From contig CAJIZZ010000006.1 of assembly GCA_905181945.1 (NCBI GenBank), forward strand, positions 1 to 64,000: a stretch of DNA of 64,000 nucleotides. Reading direction: 5' to 3'. This document shows, one piece after another, positions 28,428-37,700 of this stretch. This stretch comes from an uncultured Porticoccus sp. (lineage in GTDB: Bacteria > Pseudomonadota > Gammaproteobacteria > Pseudomonadales > Porticoccaceae). A model generated the notes under the pieces. That model had not been told where the DNA came from. It worked only from the letters and a program-made list of their open reading frames with translations, and ran no database searches. Every line of letters begins with the position of its first letter. Positions within the stretch are counted from its first letter, which is position 1. The position numbers and the translations under genes were made by a program.

Positions 28428-30767
28428 CTAATTAAGCTTATTTTTTATTTTCTTTTTAGGGTGCTTTTTTCTGCTAGAGCTAAGTTTTTTAGATAATTTT
28501 TTAATATGCCTAGTAGTTTTTTCGCTTTTCTTTTGCTCTTTTTCTACAAGTTCAAAATCAATTTTTCTTTCATCTAGGTCAACTCTAGCAACTTTGACTC
28601 TCAATTTATCACCAAGACGAAAAATCCTACCAGTTCTCTCCCCTACCAAACGATGATGAGCCACTTCATGATGATAATAATCTTTTGGCAAACCGGTTAT
28701 ATGAACCAAACCCTCAATATACATTTCACTTAACTGTACAAATAATCCAAACCCAGTAACCGAAACAACAACACCGGAAAATTCTTCACCCACACGAGAT
28801 ACCAAAAACTCACATTTCAGCCAATTAACAACATCTCGAGTGGCTTCATCTGCTCTTCGTTCTGCCATTGAGCACTGCTCGCCAGCAGTTGCTAGAGATT
28901 TCTCATCATAAGGGTATATCTGGGCCTGACTTAAAATTGGAGCGCCTGCGACCATATGCGTGTACAGGGCTTTTTGCTTCTTGCGAATTAAATATCGAAT
29001 CGCTCTATGCACCAAAAGATCAGGATAGCGACGAATAGGGGAAGTGAAATGCGTATACTCAGCGTAATTTAAACCAAAGTGGCCATCATTTTCTGGCGTA
29101 TAAGCGGCCCTATTCATTGACCGTAATATGACTGTCTGAATAACACTGGCATCTGGGCGCCCAAAAGTCTGGGAAAGAATTCCTTGGAAGTCTTTAGGGC
29201 TGGGGTCATCTCCGCCCGGTAAACCCAGGCCTAACTCTCCCAAAAACTCTCTAAGATTATCTAATTTTTCCTGCCTAGGTCCTTGATGAGACCGATATAG
29301 TGCAGGAATTTTATTTTTTTTCAAAAATTTAGCTGCACAAACATTAGCGCAAAGCATGCACTCTTCAATTAACCTATGAGCCTGTGTTCGGATAACTGGG
29401 GTTATCTCTTGAATCTTTCGCTCCGCATCAAAAATAATCTGAGCTTCCTGAGATTCAAATTCAATGGCTCCCCTTAGTTTTCTTGCCTTAAGTAGCTCAC
29501 AATAAAGATCTGTTAAGTTATCTATGTGCTTAGCTATAAGGTGAAACTGTTTTCGAATGCCGCTCCTGATGTCACTTTTTTGGGCTATAATTCCTGCTAC
29601 TTGGGTGTATGTGAGGCGAGCATGAGAATGGATCAGCCCCTCCAGAAATCTAAATCGCGTCACACTTCCATTTTTGTCTAGCGTCATTTCGCAAACTAAC
29701 GTCAAGCGGTCCACATGGGGATTAAGAGAGCACAAACCATTGGATAATTTTTCTGGCAGCATAGGTATAACATGTTGAGGAAAATATACAGAATTTCCTC
29801 TTTTATATGCCTCTTTATCCAGAGCTTTTGATACAGGAACGTAGTGGGAGACATCCGCAATGGCAACATATAATAACCAGCCGCCTCGGGCACGCGGCTC
29901 ACAATATACCGCATCATCGAAGTCTCGAGCGTCTTCGCCATCAATTGTTACAAATGGCAAATGGCGTAAATCTACCCTAGATTTTTTATCCTTTTCTGAA
30001 ACCTCATCATCAATAGATTCAACATCGCTCAATACCAAATCAGGCCATATGCTTGGAATACCATAATTATGCACAGCAATATCAATCTCCATCCCTGGAG
30101 CCAGATGCCCTCCCAGAACCTGAATGATGTGGCCAGAAGGCAGATTATTTCTGCTCGGTTGCACAACAACTTTGACCACTACAATTTGCCCTGATTCTGC
30201 ATTATTGTTTTGGCCAACAGGAATCATAATATCGTGAGTAATTTTTGGATTATCAGGCCTGACAAACTGAATGCTGTTCTCCATGAAGAATCGACCGACC
30301 AAAGTCTTTGTTCTATGCTCTATCACTTCGACAATAGATCCCTCTTGTCGACCGCGCTTATCTATCCCAGCAGCTCTGACAAGGACCTCGTCTCCATCTA
30401 AGACTCTCCGCATTTGACGACTAGACAGGTATAAATCTCCCCCTCCATTCGCATGTGTAACGAAACCAAAGCCCTCTGGGTGGCCAATAACCCTGCCTTT
30501 TATAAGATTCATTTTATTCAAAGCACCATAAGCATGGTCGCGATTTTTGACTAGCTGCCCATCTCGTTCCATTGCAATTAGACGACGTCTGATTGCCTCA
30601 CAGGCACGTTCATCCTGTATGCTAAAATCTAAGCATAATTCCTCATGGGTAAGCGGACCTAGGCTTTTGCTGAGAAAATCAAGGATATACTCTCGGCTGG
30701 GTATAGGGTTGTCATACTTCGCAGCCTCTCTTTCAGCAAAAGAATCTTTATTGATATGTTTTTTCAT
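28428..30767 (-). CDS. rnr: Ribonuclease R
   Basis: A 779-residue 3'-5' exoribonuclease of the RNB family that degrades structured RNA. It has an N-terminal winged helix, cold-shock domains, then the catalytic block TIDGEDARDFDDAVY (about residue 277) with metal-binding aspartates. The RNB core continues to NYAEYTHFTSPIRRYPDLLVHR. An S1 domain (about 665-750) and a strongly basic C-terminal tail (KKLSSSRKKHPKKKIKNK) follow, as in RNase R rather than RNase II. It is co-transcribed with rlmB. Confidence 0.96.
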   Translation of the reverse strand: MKKHINKDSFAEREAAKYDNPIPSREYILDFLSKSLGPLTHEELCLDFSIQDERACEAIRRRLIAMERDGQLVKNRDHAYGALNKMNLIKGRVIGHPEGFGFVTHANGGGDLYLSSRQMRRVLDGDEVLVRAAGIDKRGRQEGSIVEVIEHRTKTLVGRFFMENSIQFVRPDNPKITHDIMIPVGQNNNAESGQIVVVKVVVQPSRNNLPSGHIIQVLGGHLAPGMEIDIAVHNYGIPSIWPDLVLSDVESIDDEVSEKDKKSRVDLRHLPFVTIDGEDARDFDDAVYCEPRARGGWLLYVAIADVSHYVPVSKALDKEAYKRGNSVYFPQHVIPMLPEKLSNGLCSLNPHVDRLTLVCEMTLDKNGSVTRFRFLEGLIHSHARLTYTQVAGIIAQKSDIRSGIRKQFHLIAKHIDNLTDLYCELLKARKLRGAIEFESQEAQIIFDAERKIQEITPVIRTQAHRLIEECMLCANVCAAKFLKKNKIPALYRSHQGPRQEKLDNLREFLGELGLGLPGGDDPSPKDFQGILSQTFGRPDASVIQTVILRSMNRAAYTPENDGHFGLNYAEYTHFTSPIRRYPDLLVHRAIRYLIRKKQKALYTHMVAGAPILSQAQIYPYDEKSLATAGEQCSMAERRADEATRDVVNWLKCEFLVSRVGEEFSGVVVSVTGFGLFVQLSEMYIEGLVHITGLPKDYYHHEVAHHRLVGERTGRIFRLGDKLRVKVARVDLDERKIDFELVEKEQKKSEKTTRHIKKLSKKLSSSRKKHPKKKIKNKLN

Positions 30768-30900
30768 TTTTTCTTCATTAAATGATAATGTCTTACGAGA
30801 TGGTCTTTTTTATTTTCAATAATGATCAAATTACTGCATGCTATCAAAACATATTGTTTTAAAATTAACCAACCACTTATAAAAAACAAAGTGACATGAC

Positions 30901-31575
30901 ATGAACTATAAAAACATGTGCCTAAGCGTCTTAGCAATAATAAGCTTATTTTTGTATCAATTCATATCATCCGATGATGACCATAAAGACAAAATTATCT
31001 CAGTTGCTGACAAAAAAGCATACTTCCATAAAATAATATTGCCAGCTATCGACGAAGTATTCGACGAACGTATGCTAATTTATAAAGAAATCAAAGTTTT
31101 AGAAAAAAATAATGCCATCTCAGAAATACAATTATTAATTAAAAGATACAACAGTGTTAACCTAGAAGAACTTAAGGAGCGGATATATCCACACCCTAAG
31201 AGTATTGCTATAGCCCAAGCAGCGATGGAGAGCGCCTGGGGCACTTCTCGATTCGCCAAAGAAGCCAATAACTATTTTGGTGTTTGGTCTTTTAGCAAGA
31301 AGGATGACCGTATCTCCGCTAACGAAAAAAGAGGCTCTAAAACTATCTGGCTAAAAAAATACTCTTCTGTTTCCGATAGCGTCCGTGACTATTATAATCT
31401 TATAAGTAATGGGAAGGCATTTAAGGAATTCAATCGACAGAAACTTCTCACCAAAAATCCACTTGAGCTAGTCAAGTATTTAGATAAATATTCTGAAAAA
31501 GGCGCCGAATACGGCAGTGAGCTAACTAAGATTATCAACTATAATGGTTATATTAGTCACGATACGAGCCTATAA
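30901..31575 (+). CDS. Bax-like glucosaminidase domain protein
   Basis: A 224-residue protein with an N-terminal hydrophobic segment (about residues 5-22: signal peptide or anchor) and a glucosaminidase-type lysozyme-fold domain. The key region is SIAIAQAAMESAWGTSRFAKEANNYFGVWSF, with the catalytic Glu in the AMESAWG motif, then VRDYYNLISN and a C-terminal YGSELTKII. It resembles the E. coli Bax C-terminal region and should cut peptidoglycan glycan strands in the periplasm. It is monocistronic and divergent from rnr. Confidence 0.85.
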   Translation: MNYKNMCLSVLAIISLFLYQFISSDDDHKDKIISVADKKAYFHKIILPAIDEVFDERMLIYKEIKVLEKNNAISEIQLLIKRYNSVNLEELKERIYPHPKSIAIAQAAMESAWGTSRFAKEANNYFGVWSFSKKDDRISANEKRGSKTIWLKKYSSVSDSVRDYYNLISNGKAFKEFNRQKLLTKNPLELVKYLDKYSEKGAEYGSELTKIINYNGYISHDTSL

Positions 31576-31595
31576 CGGAAGTTTAATGATGTAAA

Positions 31596-32012
31596 CTAAA
31601 CGCCTCCAGAAACTCTCATTCTTGGCTTTTTGTTAAAGTTATTTTGGCCGTCATGAGCCTCAGCTAACTGTTTCTTTATTTGTATGGAGATTTGATAGGC
31701 CCCCTTAAATAGCTTTTTCTCATAGGCATACTCTCCATTTCTAGCATTAGATTTTCTAATAATCTCCATGGACAGCATATCTATTTCTGATTCAGGGAAA
31801 GATTCTTGGCTCAAATTTTCAAGTATCTGGCATCTCAGTTCAAAGCTTTTGGATGCATGAGCAACTGCTTTAGTTATTTGATTGTTGCTTGCGCTCTCCT
31901 TTAACCCCAATGGAAAGTAATAAAATTTAGCCTTCGAATTAGCCAGCAAGCGTCTCGGGATGGCTCTCTGATAATGCAGACTTCCTTTTTTGACAGATAC
32001 ATATTTAGGCAT
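31596..32012 (-). CDS. Orphan N-terminal domain of a tyrosine recombinase (DUF6538-like)
   Basis: About 138 residues. The N-terminal part (PKYVSVKKGSLHYQRAIPRRLLA, then YYFPLGLKES) resembles the short strand domain that opens many phage-type tyrosine recombinases: 'x-Y-x-R-R-x-P-x-x-L' followed by an LGL/LGT turn. No catalytic domain with the R-H-R-Y residues follows; the frame closes next to the bax-like gene. It is probably the remnant of a lost integrated element, or a stand-alone domain. I chose ATG 32012; a TTG at 32030 is possible. Confidence 0.5.
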   Translation of the reverse strand: MPKYVSVKKGSLHYQRAIPRRLLANSKAKFYYFPLGLKESASNNQITKAVAHASKSFELRCQILENLSQESFPESEIDMLSMEIIRKSNARNGEYAYEKKLFKGAYQISIQIKKQLAEAHDGQNNFNKKPRMRVSGGV

Positions 32013-32040
32013 ATTTATACCGAACCCCAAGCGAGCTAAA

Positions 32041-32473
32041 TATTAGCCTATAGTTTATATTAATGGAAATTAAAATGGAAAAAAATATCTTTCTGTTAAC
32101 CAACGCTCAAAGCAGCTTGTGAAAAAATCAAGACAACTTTTAGCCCATCTGTCAAATTTATAGATCATCTGCTAGCAGATGTTTGTATAATAAATGTAGT
32201 ATTTATTTTTTACGCTAAGCTATACTTACTGTTTGTTGCAAACAAACCAGCCTCTAGTCTCATAAATGCCCAAATAAATATTGGTGCTATGGGTAAAAAT
32301 AACAAAAATTATATAAAGGTAAATTGATTTTTATATTTTTCATTAATATAATTATTCCTAGTGGTGGTGCTTTACTGCTCACTTTAACTGCATTTAAAAA
32401 ACGACTTTTTAATTACAGCTGCGCGGTTGCTCTCTATCACTGAAGAAACTGAACATACAAGAGCTTTTAAAAA
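32041..32473. other. Gene-poor spacer in accessory region
   Basis: About 430 bp, strongly AT-rich, with no convincing gene. It contains a 16-bp palindrome at 32166-32181 and a TATAAT at 32186-32191. I see no tRNA-like half or attachment-site repeat, although the orphan recombinase domain next to it would make one worth looking for. Confidence 0.4.
32166..32181. repeat. 16-bp perfect palindrome near a TATAAT
   Basis: CATCTGCTAGCAGATG reads the same on both strands and lies 4 bp before a perfect -10-like TATAAT. The layout is that of an operator overlapping a promoter, but no recognisable -35 box exists and no gene starts for 280 bp. Confidence 0.35.
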
Positions 32474-32809
32474 ATGACACAAAAAATCAACCAACAAACA
32501 CGCAGAGCAAAAATAAAAGACCAGCCATTTGTAAATTTACTGATGCCAATAGGTTCAGATGCGGGAAGAGAAGATCTTGAAAAACAAAGAGCCCGTATAA
32601 GAAAGATCAATAGAACTGCAGCAAAGAAAATATTTGTGCCATTTTCAACAAATATGGAGCAACGAAAAGCTGCAATAGAGCTCCGAGCAAAGGGCAGGAA
32701 AATTGTATCAGGCTTGCCTGGTCAAGTTCCTGACTATGAAGACTTAGAGTGCTCGCTTCAACTGATTGAAATGGGCGGACAATTTATAGTAGCGCCGATC
32801 GAGCAGTAA
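32474..32809 (+). CDS. Hypothetical small basic protein
   Basis: A 111-residue protein I do not recognise. The first half is very basic and helical (QTRRAKIKDQ, LEKQRARIRKINRTAAKK), as in nucleic-acid-binding tails. The second half (KAAIELRAKGRKIVSGLPGQVPDYEDLECSLQLIEMGGQFIVAP) looks like a compact alpha/beta unit. No signal peptide or membrane segment. The ATG has only a weak upstream AAGAG. A weak hairpin follows. Codon use looks like its neighbours. Confidence 0.5.
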   Translation: MTQKINQQTRRAKIKDQPFVNLLMPIGSDAGREDLEKQRARIRKINRTAAKKIFVPFSTNMEQRKAAIELRAKGRKIVSGLPGQVPDYEDLECSLQLIEMGGQFIVAPIEQ

Positions 32810-32816
32810 TCCTTAT

Positions 32817-32844
32817 TGGGCGGGAATTTTTTGATCCTGCCTAA
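32817..32844. terminator. Weak hairpin between convergent genes
   Basis: GGGCGGGA and TCCTGCCT pair over 8 bp with two G-T wobbles around an ATTTTTTGA loop. The T-tract is poor, so this is a tentative terminator. Confidence 0.3.
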
Positions 32845-32909
32845 ATTTATTGTTCTGAAAATTAAGCAACTGGATAAGTTATAAAAATTAGCTTTCTGTG
32901 GGTTTTCAG

Positions 32910-33218
32910 TCAGTCAATTTTTTCAGTAAATGGCTTTCCTGTAAGTTCGATCATTATTTCTTTTTTGCAGGTAATAATCGTCACTCTGTTTTCGCCAGGC
33001 CAATCCATAGAGACCAGGTCATCCATCAGCTCATCATCAAGCGCATCTGCTTGATTGATCTCGGCATAAGAAATAATTTCTGGGAACACAATACGTAATG
33101 ACGGCTCTTCATCTGAGGGGTCTTCTAGGCACTCTATAAATAATAAACGCACATCAATGTCGTATACCAAATTAGAGATATAAGGGGAGCTATTTCCCAA
33201 CAGTGTTGTTAATGTCAT
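32910..33218 (-). CDS. Hypothetical acidic protein
   Basis: A 102-residue acidic protein I do not recognise. It has a clear ribosome-binding site (AGGGA, about 8 nt before the ATG), which supports its being real. The sequence suggests a small alpha/beta fold with many Asp and Glu, for example DPSDEEPSLRIVFPEI and LDDELMDDLVSMDWPG. No signal peptide, membrane helix or cysteine pair. It may be an accessory cytoplasmic factor. It is divergent from the yciH-like gene. Confidence 0.55.
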   Translation of the reverse strand: MTLTTLLGNSSPYISNLVYDIDVRLLFIECLEDPSDEEPSLRIVFPEIISYAEINQADALDDELMDDLVSMDWPGENRVTIITCKKEIMIELTGKPFTEKID

Positions 33219-33360
33219 AAATTTTCCCTGAGATTTTATTTGGCGTCATGTATTAGCACAGCAAGTCACTTAGATGAGTATACATTAGTAGCCAAGTATT
33301 CTTTATTATGATTTACCGCTATTCTGTTTGAATGATTTTTTTATTTTATGGAGTTTTCAG

Positions 33361-33675
33361 GTGGCCAATGAGAGCAGACTAGTTTACTCCACAGAAACTG
33401 GTCGGATCAAGCACCCCAAAGAGCACAAAGACAGGCCGACCAGTGATGGAATAGTCCGAGTTTGTTTCGAGAAGAAAGGCAGAAAAGGGAGTGGTGTTAC
33501 AACTATTTCTGGCCTGCAAATTCCCGATGAAGAATTAAAAAGTTTAGCCAAAAATCTTAAAAAACTTTGCGGAACAGGCGGCTCTTTAAAGAATTATGTC
33601 ATTGAGATACAAGGTGACCACAGAGAAAAGCTGTGCGCAAATTTACAGAAGCGAGGCCATATTGTCTTGCAATAA
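33361..33675 (+). CDS. yciH: SUI1/YciH translation-factor homologue
   Basis: About 104 residues from a GTG start at 33361, with a GGAG about 7 nt upstream; an in-frame ATG at 33328 would add 11 unrelated residues. It has the SUI1 domain pattern: GIVRVCFEKKGRKGSGVTTISGL, then ELKSLAKNLKKLCGTGGSLKNYVIEIQGDHREKL and the GHIVLQ end. It is homologous to eukaryotic eIF1. In bacteria YciH is thought to affect initiation fidelity or stress translation. It lies just before the selO remnant. Confidence 0.92.
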   Translation: MANESRLVYSTETGRIKHPKEHKDRPTSDGIVRVCFEKKGRKGSGVTTISGLQIPDEELKSLAKNLKKLCGTGGSLKNYVIEIQGDHREKLCANLQKRGHIVLQ

Positions 33676-33721
33676 CAGCATATTTTTATAGTAGGCCCCA
33701 CAAAAGCCAAAGTGAGTAATC

Positions 33722-33886
33722 TTGAACTATTTAAAATGTAATAATAGCTTTGCCGCACTAGGAGACGGCAGGGGCTTGCTGCTTGGAGAGGTTGAAGGTC
33801 CAACAGGAAAATGGGATGTACGTCCCAAGGGTGCAGGAAAAATACCCAAATGGAGTGAAGAAATAAGTGAGAGCTGCTCTTCCTAA
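33722..33886 (+). pseudogene. selO: selO (ydiU) remnant with large internal deletion
   Basis: An open stretch of about 54 codons reads LGDGRGLLLGEVEG, then WDVRPKGAGK, which matches the nucleotide-binding start of SelO/YdiU (E. coli LGDGRGILLGE and KGAG). It then jumps to PKWSEEISESCSS and stop, which matches the extreme SelO C-terminus (E. coli PPDWGKRLEVSCSS). SelO is a pseudokinase-fold protein adenylyltransferase of nearly 500 residues; the whole kinase core is missing. I see it as an in-frame internal deletion relic. It may begin at TTG 33722; no good ribosome site was seen. Confidence 0.75.
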
Positions 33887-33926
33887 AGGTATAAAAATAC
33901 ATTACATGAACAAGAAGTGATTTATG

Positions 33927-34982
33927 CTAATCATCGGAATGGTTTGGTCTCCCTGTGATTAATGAGCTGCTAGCGCCTAGCATTAGACCTATCCAGCGGG
34001 TACTTTGATCATTTTCGAGAGCAATTTTTACCATAACTGTCAGAGGTATTGAGAGCAACATTCCGACAGGACCTAAAATCCATCCCCAGAAAACCAACGA
34101 TAAAAATACAACTAAAGGTGACAAGTTGAGTCCCCTGCCCATCAATTTTGGTTCCAGCACATTGCCAATCAGGATATTAATTACCATATAACTTGCAGCT
34201 ACTAATCCAGCTGTCAACGGTCCCAGCTGTACTAGAGTTAGTAAAATTGCCGGAATCGCTGCAATAATAGACCCAACTGTAGGAATAAAATTCAGCAAGA
34301 ACGCAATCAGCCCCCACATAACAGGGTAATCAACGCCAAATTGCCACAAAATAATTGTAACCAAGCCCCCGGTCAGCAAACTTAAAAGTGATTTAATCCC
34401 TAAGTAGCTATGTACGCTATCTAAGAAACGAGCTAACCCGTCATTGACTGATGCATTAGAGTTTTTTGCAAGTTGCAGTTTTTTGCTAAACCCAACCTCT
34501 TCGGCTAATATAAAAATCACAGTCAACAAAATCATAAAAGTATTGGTCAGTGCATTTCCAAAAGATGTCAGTGTATTGCCTGCAATCTGCATAATAGCAC
34601 CAGGATTAAGGCTTTCTCGCATCTGCCCAGCATCAAGTATTAAGCCAAGACCACTTAACCAATGGAGCAGCACAGCACTCATCTCTTGAAGCCTATGTTC
34701 ATAGCCTGGTAAATTTTTTCGAAAATCACCCACAGATGATCCTACCAGTGCGCCAATCAACCAGCCCACCAAGAACACACAACCTACAATTAAACAAATA
34801 GACAGTCCGCCTGGTACTTTTTTTGCTTTAAGCCAAGACAAAAGGGGGGAGAAAATGAGGGCTATAAACACTGATAGAAAAAAAGGTACTAATAACGCTT
34901 CTGCCATTTTAATTCCGGCAACCACTACAACAAAAGCAGCAGCAGTTACAAGGCCTTTTGTAAATGATGAGGATTCTTTCAT
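33927..34982 (-). CDS. AI-2E/PerM-family transporter
   Basis: A 351-residue membrane protein of the AI-2 exporter superfamily (PerM/TqsA, UPF0118). The pattern is an N-terminal helix pair (ALLVPFFLSVFIALIFSPLLSWL), a soluble loop, and a C-terminal helix bundle with GLIAFLLNFIPTVGSIIAAIPA and the closing NVLEPKLMGRGLNLSPLVVFLSLVFWGWILGPVG motif. Members move autoinducer-2 or act as ion antiporters; the substrate is unknown. It overlaps the upstream small gene by 4 bp. Confidence 0.92.
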   Translation of the reverse strand: MKESSSFTKGLVTAAAFVVVVAGIKMAEALLVPFFLSVFIALIFSPLLSWLKAKKVPGGLSICLIVGCVFLVGWLIGALVGSSVGDFRKNLPGYEHRLQEMSAVLLHWLSGLGLILDAGQMRESLNPGAIMQIAGNTLTSFGNALTNTFMILLTVIFILAEEVGFSKKLQLAKNSNASVNDGLARFLDSVHSYLGIKSLLSLLTGGLVTIILWQFGVDYPVMWGLIAFLLNFIPTVGSIIAAIPAILLTLVQLGPLTAGLVAASYMVINILIGNVLEPKLMGRGLNLSPLVVFLSLVFWGWILGPVGMLLSIPLTVMVKIALENDQSTRWIGLMLGASSSLITGRPNHSDD

Positions 34983-35311
34983 GCGTCTGTTTCCAATAGC
35001 TCTATTAGTAGTTTTTGTATTTTTTTAACCCCCTGCTCTGTAAGAAGGTCGCTCGGATGATTCGTGCCCTCCACTTTGCTTATAACTTGGCAGCGCAAGC
35101 GAATATTTTCTAGTATTTCATTATGCCTAATCGGAAGCCCAAGAAATACCTCCCAATCATTAGTGGTAGCATTACCATTTAAAACTAAACTTAATAGCTC
35201 AACAACATTTTCCTTCTCTAGGCGATACACGGGAGGCCCGGTTCGTAAAAAAATTAGAACAGCTATTAGAACAAAAATGAAAGTAGCAACCAAAGTCAGT
35301 AAGAGGCTCAA
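34979..35311 (-). CDS. Hypothetical membrane-anchored protein
   Basis: A 110-residue protein with one N-terminal membrane helix (about residues 2-22) and a soluble mixed region. It resembles no named family I can state. Its stop overlaps the start of the AI-2E-family transporter by 4 bp, so the two are made together and may work together. It is likely the first gene of this two-gene operon. Confidence 0.65.
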   Translation of the reverse strand: MSLLLTLVATFIFVLIAVLIFLRTGPPVYRLEKENVVELLSLVLNGNATTNDWEVFLGLPIRHNEILENIRLRCQVISKVEGTNHPSDLLTEQGVKKIQKLLIELLETDA

Positions 35312-35426
35312 AAATCCGCCGATTATTTAAAAACAGTAATAAAATTTACAACAAAAGATATGCTTTAACCATAATTTAATTTTCAACCTATTGTCGCTGA
35401 AAGAGACAATTATTGCTGTATGCACA

Positions 35427-37013
35427 TCAGAGCTCCCTTGTGGCGCTAAATCTAAGATCTGGGTATCTCTCCTCTGTCAGAGATAAATTAACTCTAGTAG
35501 ATGCAAGGTAGGTTAGATAGCCGCCGCCATCTAACGCTACACCATCTGGCACTTTTCGCTTTATTTCTTCTATTTTTCGAACATCGTCAGCCTCTATCCA
35601 TCGGGCCGTATGTACATTTACTGGCTCATAAACTGCTTCCACGCCATATTCATCTTTGAGCCGAAAAGTGACCACATCAAATTGCAGTTGTCCTATCGCA
35701 CCAACAATAATATCATTATTATTTAGCGGGAAAAAAACCTGGGTACTGCCTTCCTCAGACAACTGCTTGATACCTTTCTGTAATTGTTTCATTTTCAATG
35801 GATCACGCAGTCGGATGCGTCTGAATAGTTCTGGAGAAAAATAGGGAATACCGGTAAATTTGATATTCTCTCCAGTGGTAAAGGTATCGCCTATCTGGAT
35901 AGTGCCGTGATTATGTATCCCAATAATATCTCCAGCCACTGCTTCATCTAGTGACACTCTCTCTCCCGCTTTAAAACCAACAGCATCAGAAATACGCAAA
36001 TCTTTTTTCTGCCTAACATGGCGAATCTTCATTCCTTTGATATATCTGCCTGAGCAAATACGCACAAAAGCTATTCGGTCTCGGTGTTTTGGATCCATAT
36101 TGGCTTGTATCTTAAAAACAAACCCAGAAAATTCTTCCTCACTCGCAGCTACATTTCGTTCTATTGCGGCCCTAAATTGCGGGGGCGGAGCTAAATCCAC
36201 AAAATTATCTAGCATTTCTCTTATGCCAAAATTAGCCAACGCTGTACCAAAAAATACAGGGGCTAACTGTCCATTCAAAAACATTTCCATATCAAAAGAG
36301 TTTGTGGCGCCCTTCACAAGTTCTATCTCCTCCCTGACACTTATAGCCAAGTAACTCAAAAACTCACTTGCTTCATCCGAGTAAAGGCCTTCTATCCTCA
36401 AATCTTCAGGAATAATACTTCCTTGGCCTTGCTGGAAAACATGTATTGTATCTGTATGAAGACTGTACACACCCTTAAAGTCTTTGCCACAACCAATAGG
36501 CCAATTAATTGGAGCGCAGCTGATCTTTAACACTGCCTCTATCTCATCCAAAAGGTCAATCGGGTCGCGTATTTCACGATCCATCTTGTTTATAAAGGCT
36601 ACTATTGGTGTATCTCTTAGTCGACATACATTCATCAACTTGATCGTACGCTGCTCTACGCCTTTTGCACCATCAATAACCATTAATGCTGAGTCTACCG
36701 CTGTTAGAGTACGATAAGTGTCTTCAGAAAAATCTTCATGTCCCGGGGTGTCCAGTAAGTTGACTATGCGACCTTTATAAGGAAACTGCATGACAGAAGA
36801 TGTTACAGAAATACCGCGATCTTTCTCCATCTGCATCCAGTCAGAGGTTGCATGTCTATCGCTTTTTCTACTTTTTACTGTTCCAGCAATTTGGATCAGA
36901 TTTCCAAATAATAAAAGTTTTTCGGTAATGGTGGTTTTACCCGCATCAGGGTGCGAAATTATCGCAAAAGTTCTTCTTAGCCTCACCTCTTTAGAAATTA
37001 AACTTGGTGACAT
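35427..37013 (-). CDS. prfC: Peptide chain release factor 3
   Basis: A 528-residue translational GTPase that releases RF1/RF2 from the ribosome. It has the G1 loop [14 protein letters not shown] (about residue 18-31), G3 [16 protein letters not shown], the FINKMDRE G4 motif and the RF3-specific C-terminal domain ([32 protein letters not shown]). The length is typical. It is monocistronic. Confidence 0.97.
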   Translation of the reverse strand: MSPSLISKEVRLRRTFAIISHPDAGKTTITEKLLLFGNLIQIAGTVKSRKSDRHATSDWMQMEKDRGISVTSSVMQFPYKGRIVNLLDTPGHEDFSEDTYRTLTAVDSALMVIDGAKGVEQRTIKLMNVCRLRDTPIVAFINKMDREIRDPIDLLDEIEAVLKISCAPINWPIGCGKDFKGVYSLHTDTIHVFQQGQGSIIPEDLRIEGLYSDEASEFLSYLAISVREEIELVKGATNSFDMEMFLNGQLAPVFFGTALANFGIREMLDNFVDLAPPPQFRAAIERNVAASEEEFSGFVFKIQANMDPKHRDRIAFVRICSGRYIKGMKIRHVRQKKDLRISDAVGFKAGERVSLDEAVAGDIIGIHNHGTIQIGDTFTTGENIKFTGIPYFSPELFRRIRLRDPLKMKQLQKGIKQLSEEGSTQVFFPLNNNDIIVGAIGQLQFDVVTFRLKDEYGVEAVYEPVNVHTARWIEADDVRKIEEIKRKVPDGVALDGGGYLTYLASTRVNLSLTEERYPDLRFSATREL

Positions 37014-37196
37014 TTTCTATTTTCCTTTGATGCAAAAATAAACGTACATAAAAAATTAATGCGGCTTTGAAAGCTACCAATGCAACGGCTTGAAATTATA
37101 CACAGATTACCAAGGAAATAGCCCCCTGAACTGCATCTCAAAATAGCAGATATAAAAATCCTTTGTGGAAATTTGACAATATTTTTACAGCAATGA

Positions 37197-37700
37197 TTAC
37201 CAACAAGGACCTGAACGAAACCATCCAGCTATCGAAAAACGACTTTTCTTACTGGCCAACACCTCATGATAAACATCTTCGCTGAAGAAAATAACAACAG
37301 TACCAAGAACAGGCTCGACACTCATTATAATTTCTTCAGAATGATGGCCGTATATAAGCAACTCTCCCCCATCCCCTGCCATCCAATCTTTGTTTAGATA
37401 GACTACAATTGATAGCACTCTATTTGATTTTCCCCTAAAAGAATCCTTATGCTTTGCATAAAATCCATCTTTGCCATAATAAGAAAAATGACTCTCAAAT
37501 GAAGACAACCCTAGAAATAATCGCCTATTCAGGTAGTCCTGCAACGATGACGCCCACTTAAGCCATTCTTTCTCACCATCAGTGGAGCCGGTAATCCAGG
37601 AGGTTCTGTCAGTACGAACAGATTTATCTATCGCATGATCATCTCCCCTTCCAACTCCAGCATTTGCAAATAATACTGAAGACGTTAATTCTAAGCGCAT
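37197..37700 (-). CDS. 2OG-Fe(II) oxygenase family protein
   Basis: From ATG 37700 this encodes 167 residues of a 2-oxoglutarate/Fe(II) oxygenase domain (prolyl-4-hydroxylase-like). The HxD metal motif is in KHKDSF, followed by NRVLSIVVYLNKDWMAGDGGELLIY, the distal histidine in VYHEVL and the 2OG arginine in RFSIAGWFR. Relatives are about 200 residues and begin with an L..IA.DL...GYS segment. That segment is present here but upstream of this ATG (37701-37835), so the true start is further upstream. The substrate is unknown. It follows rimI. Confidence 0.88.
   Translation of the reverse strand: MRLELTSSVLFANAGVGRGDDHAIDKSVRTDRTSWITGSTDGEKEWLKWASSLQDYLNRRLFLGLSSFESHFSYYGKDGFYAKHKDSFRGKSNRVLSIVVYLNKDWMAGDGGELLIYGHHSEEIIMSVEPVLGTVVIFFSEDVYHEVLASKKSRFSIAGWFRSGPCW

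Noticed and set aside
33594..33902. Minus-strand 102-codon frame over the end of yciH and the selO remnant
   Set aside because: It is antisense to two recognisable coding stretches and shows no domain.
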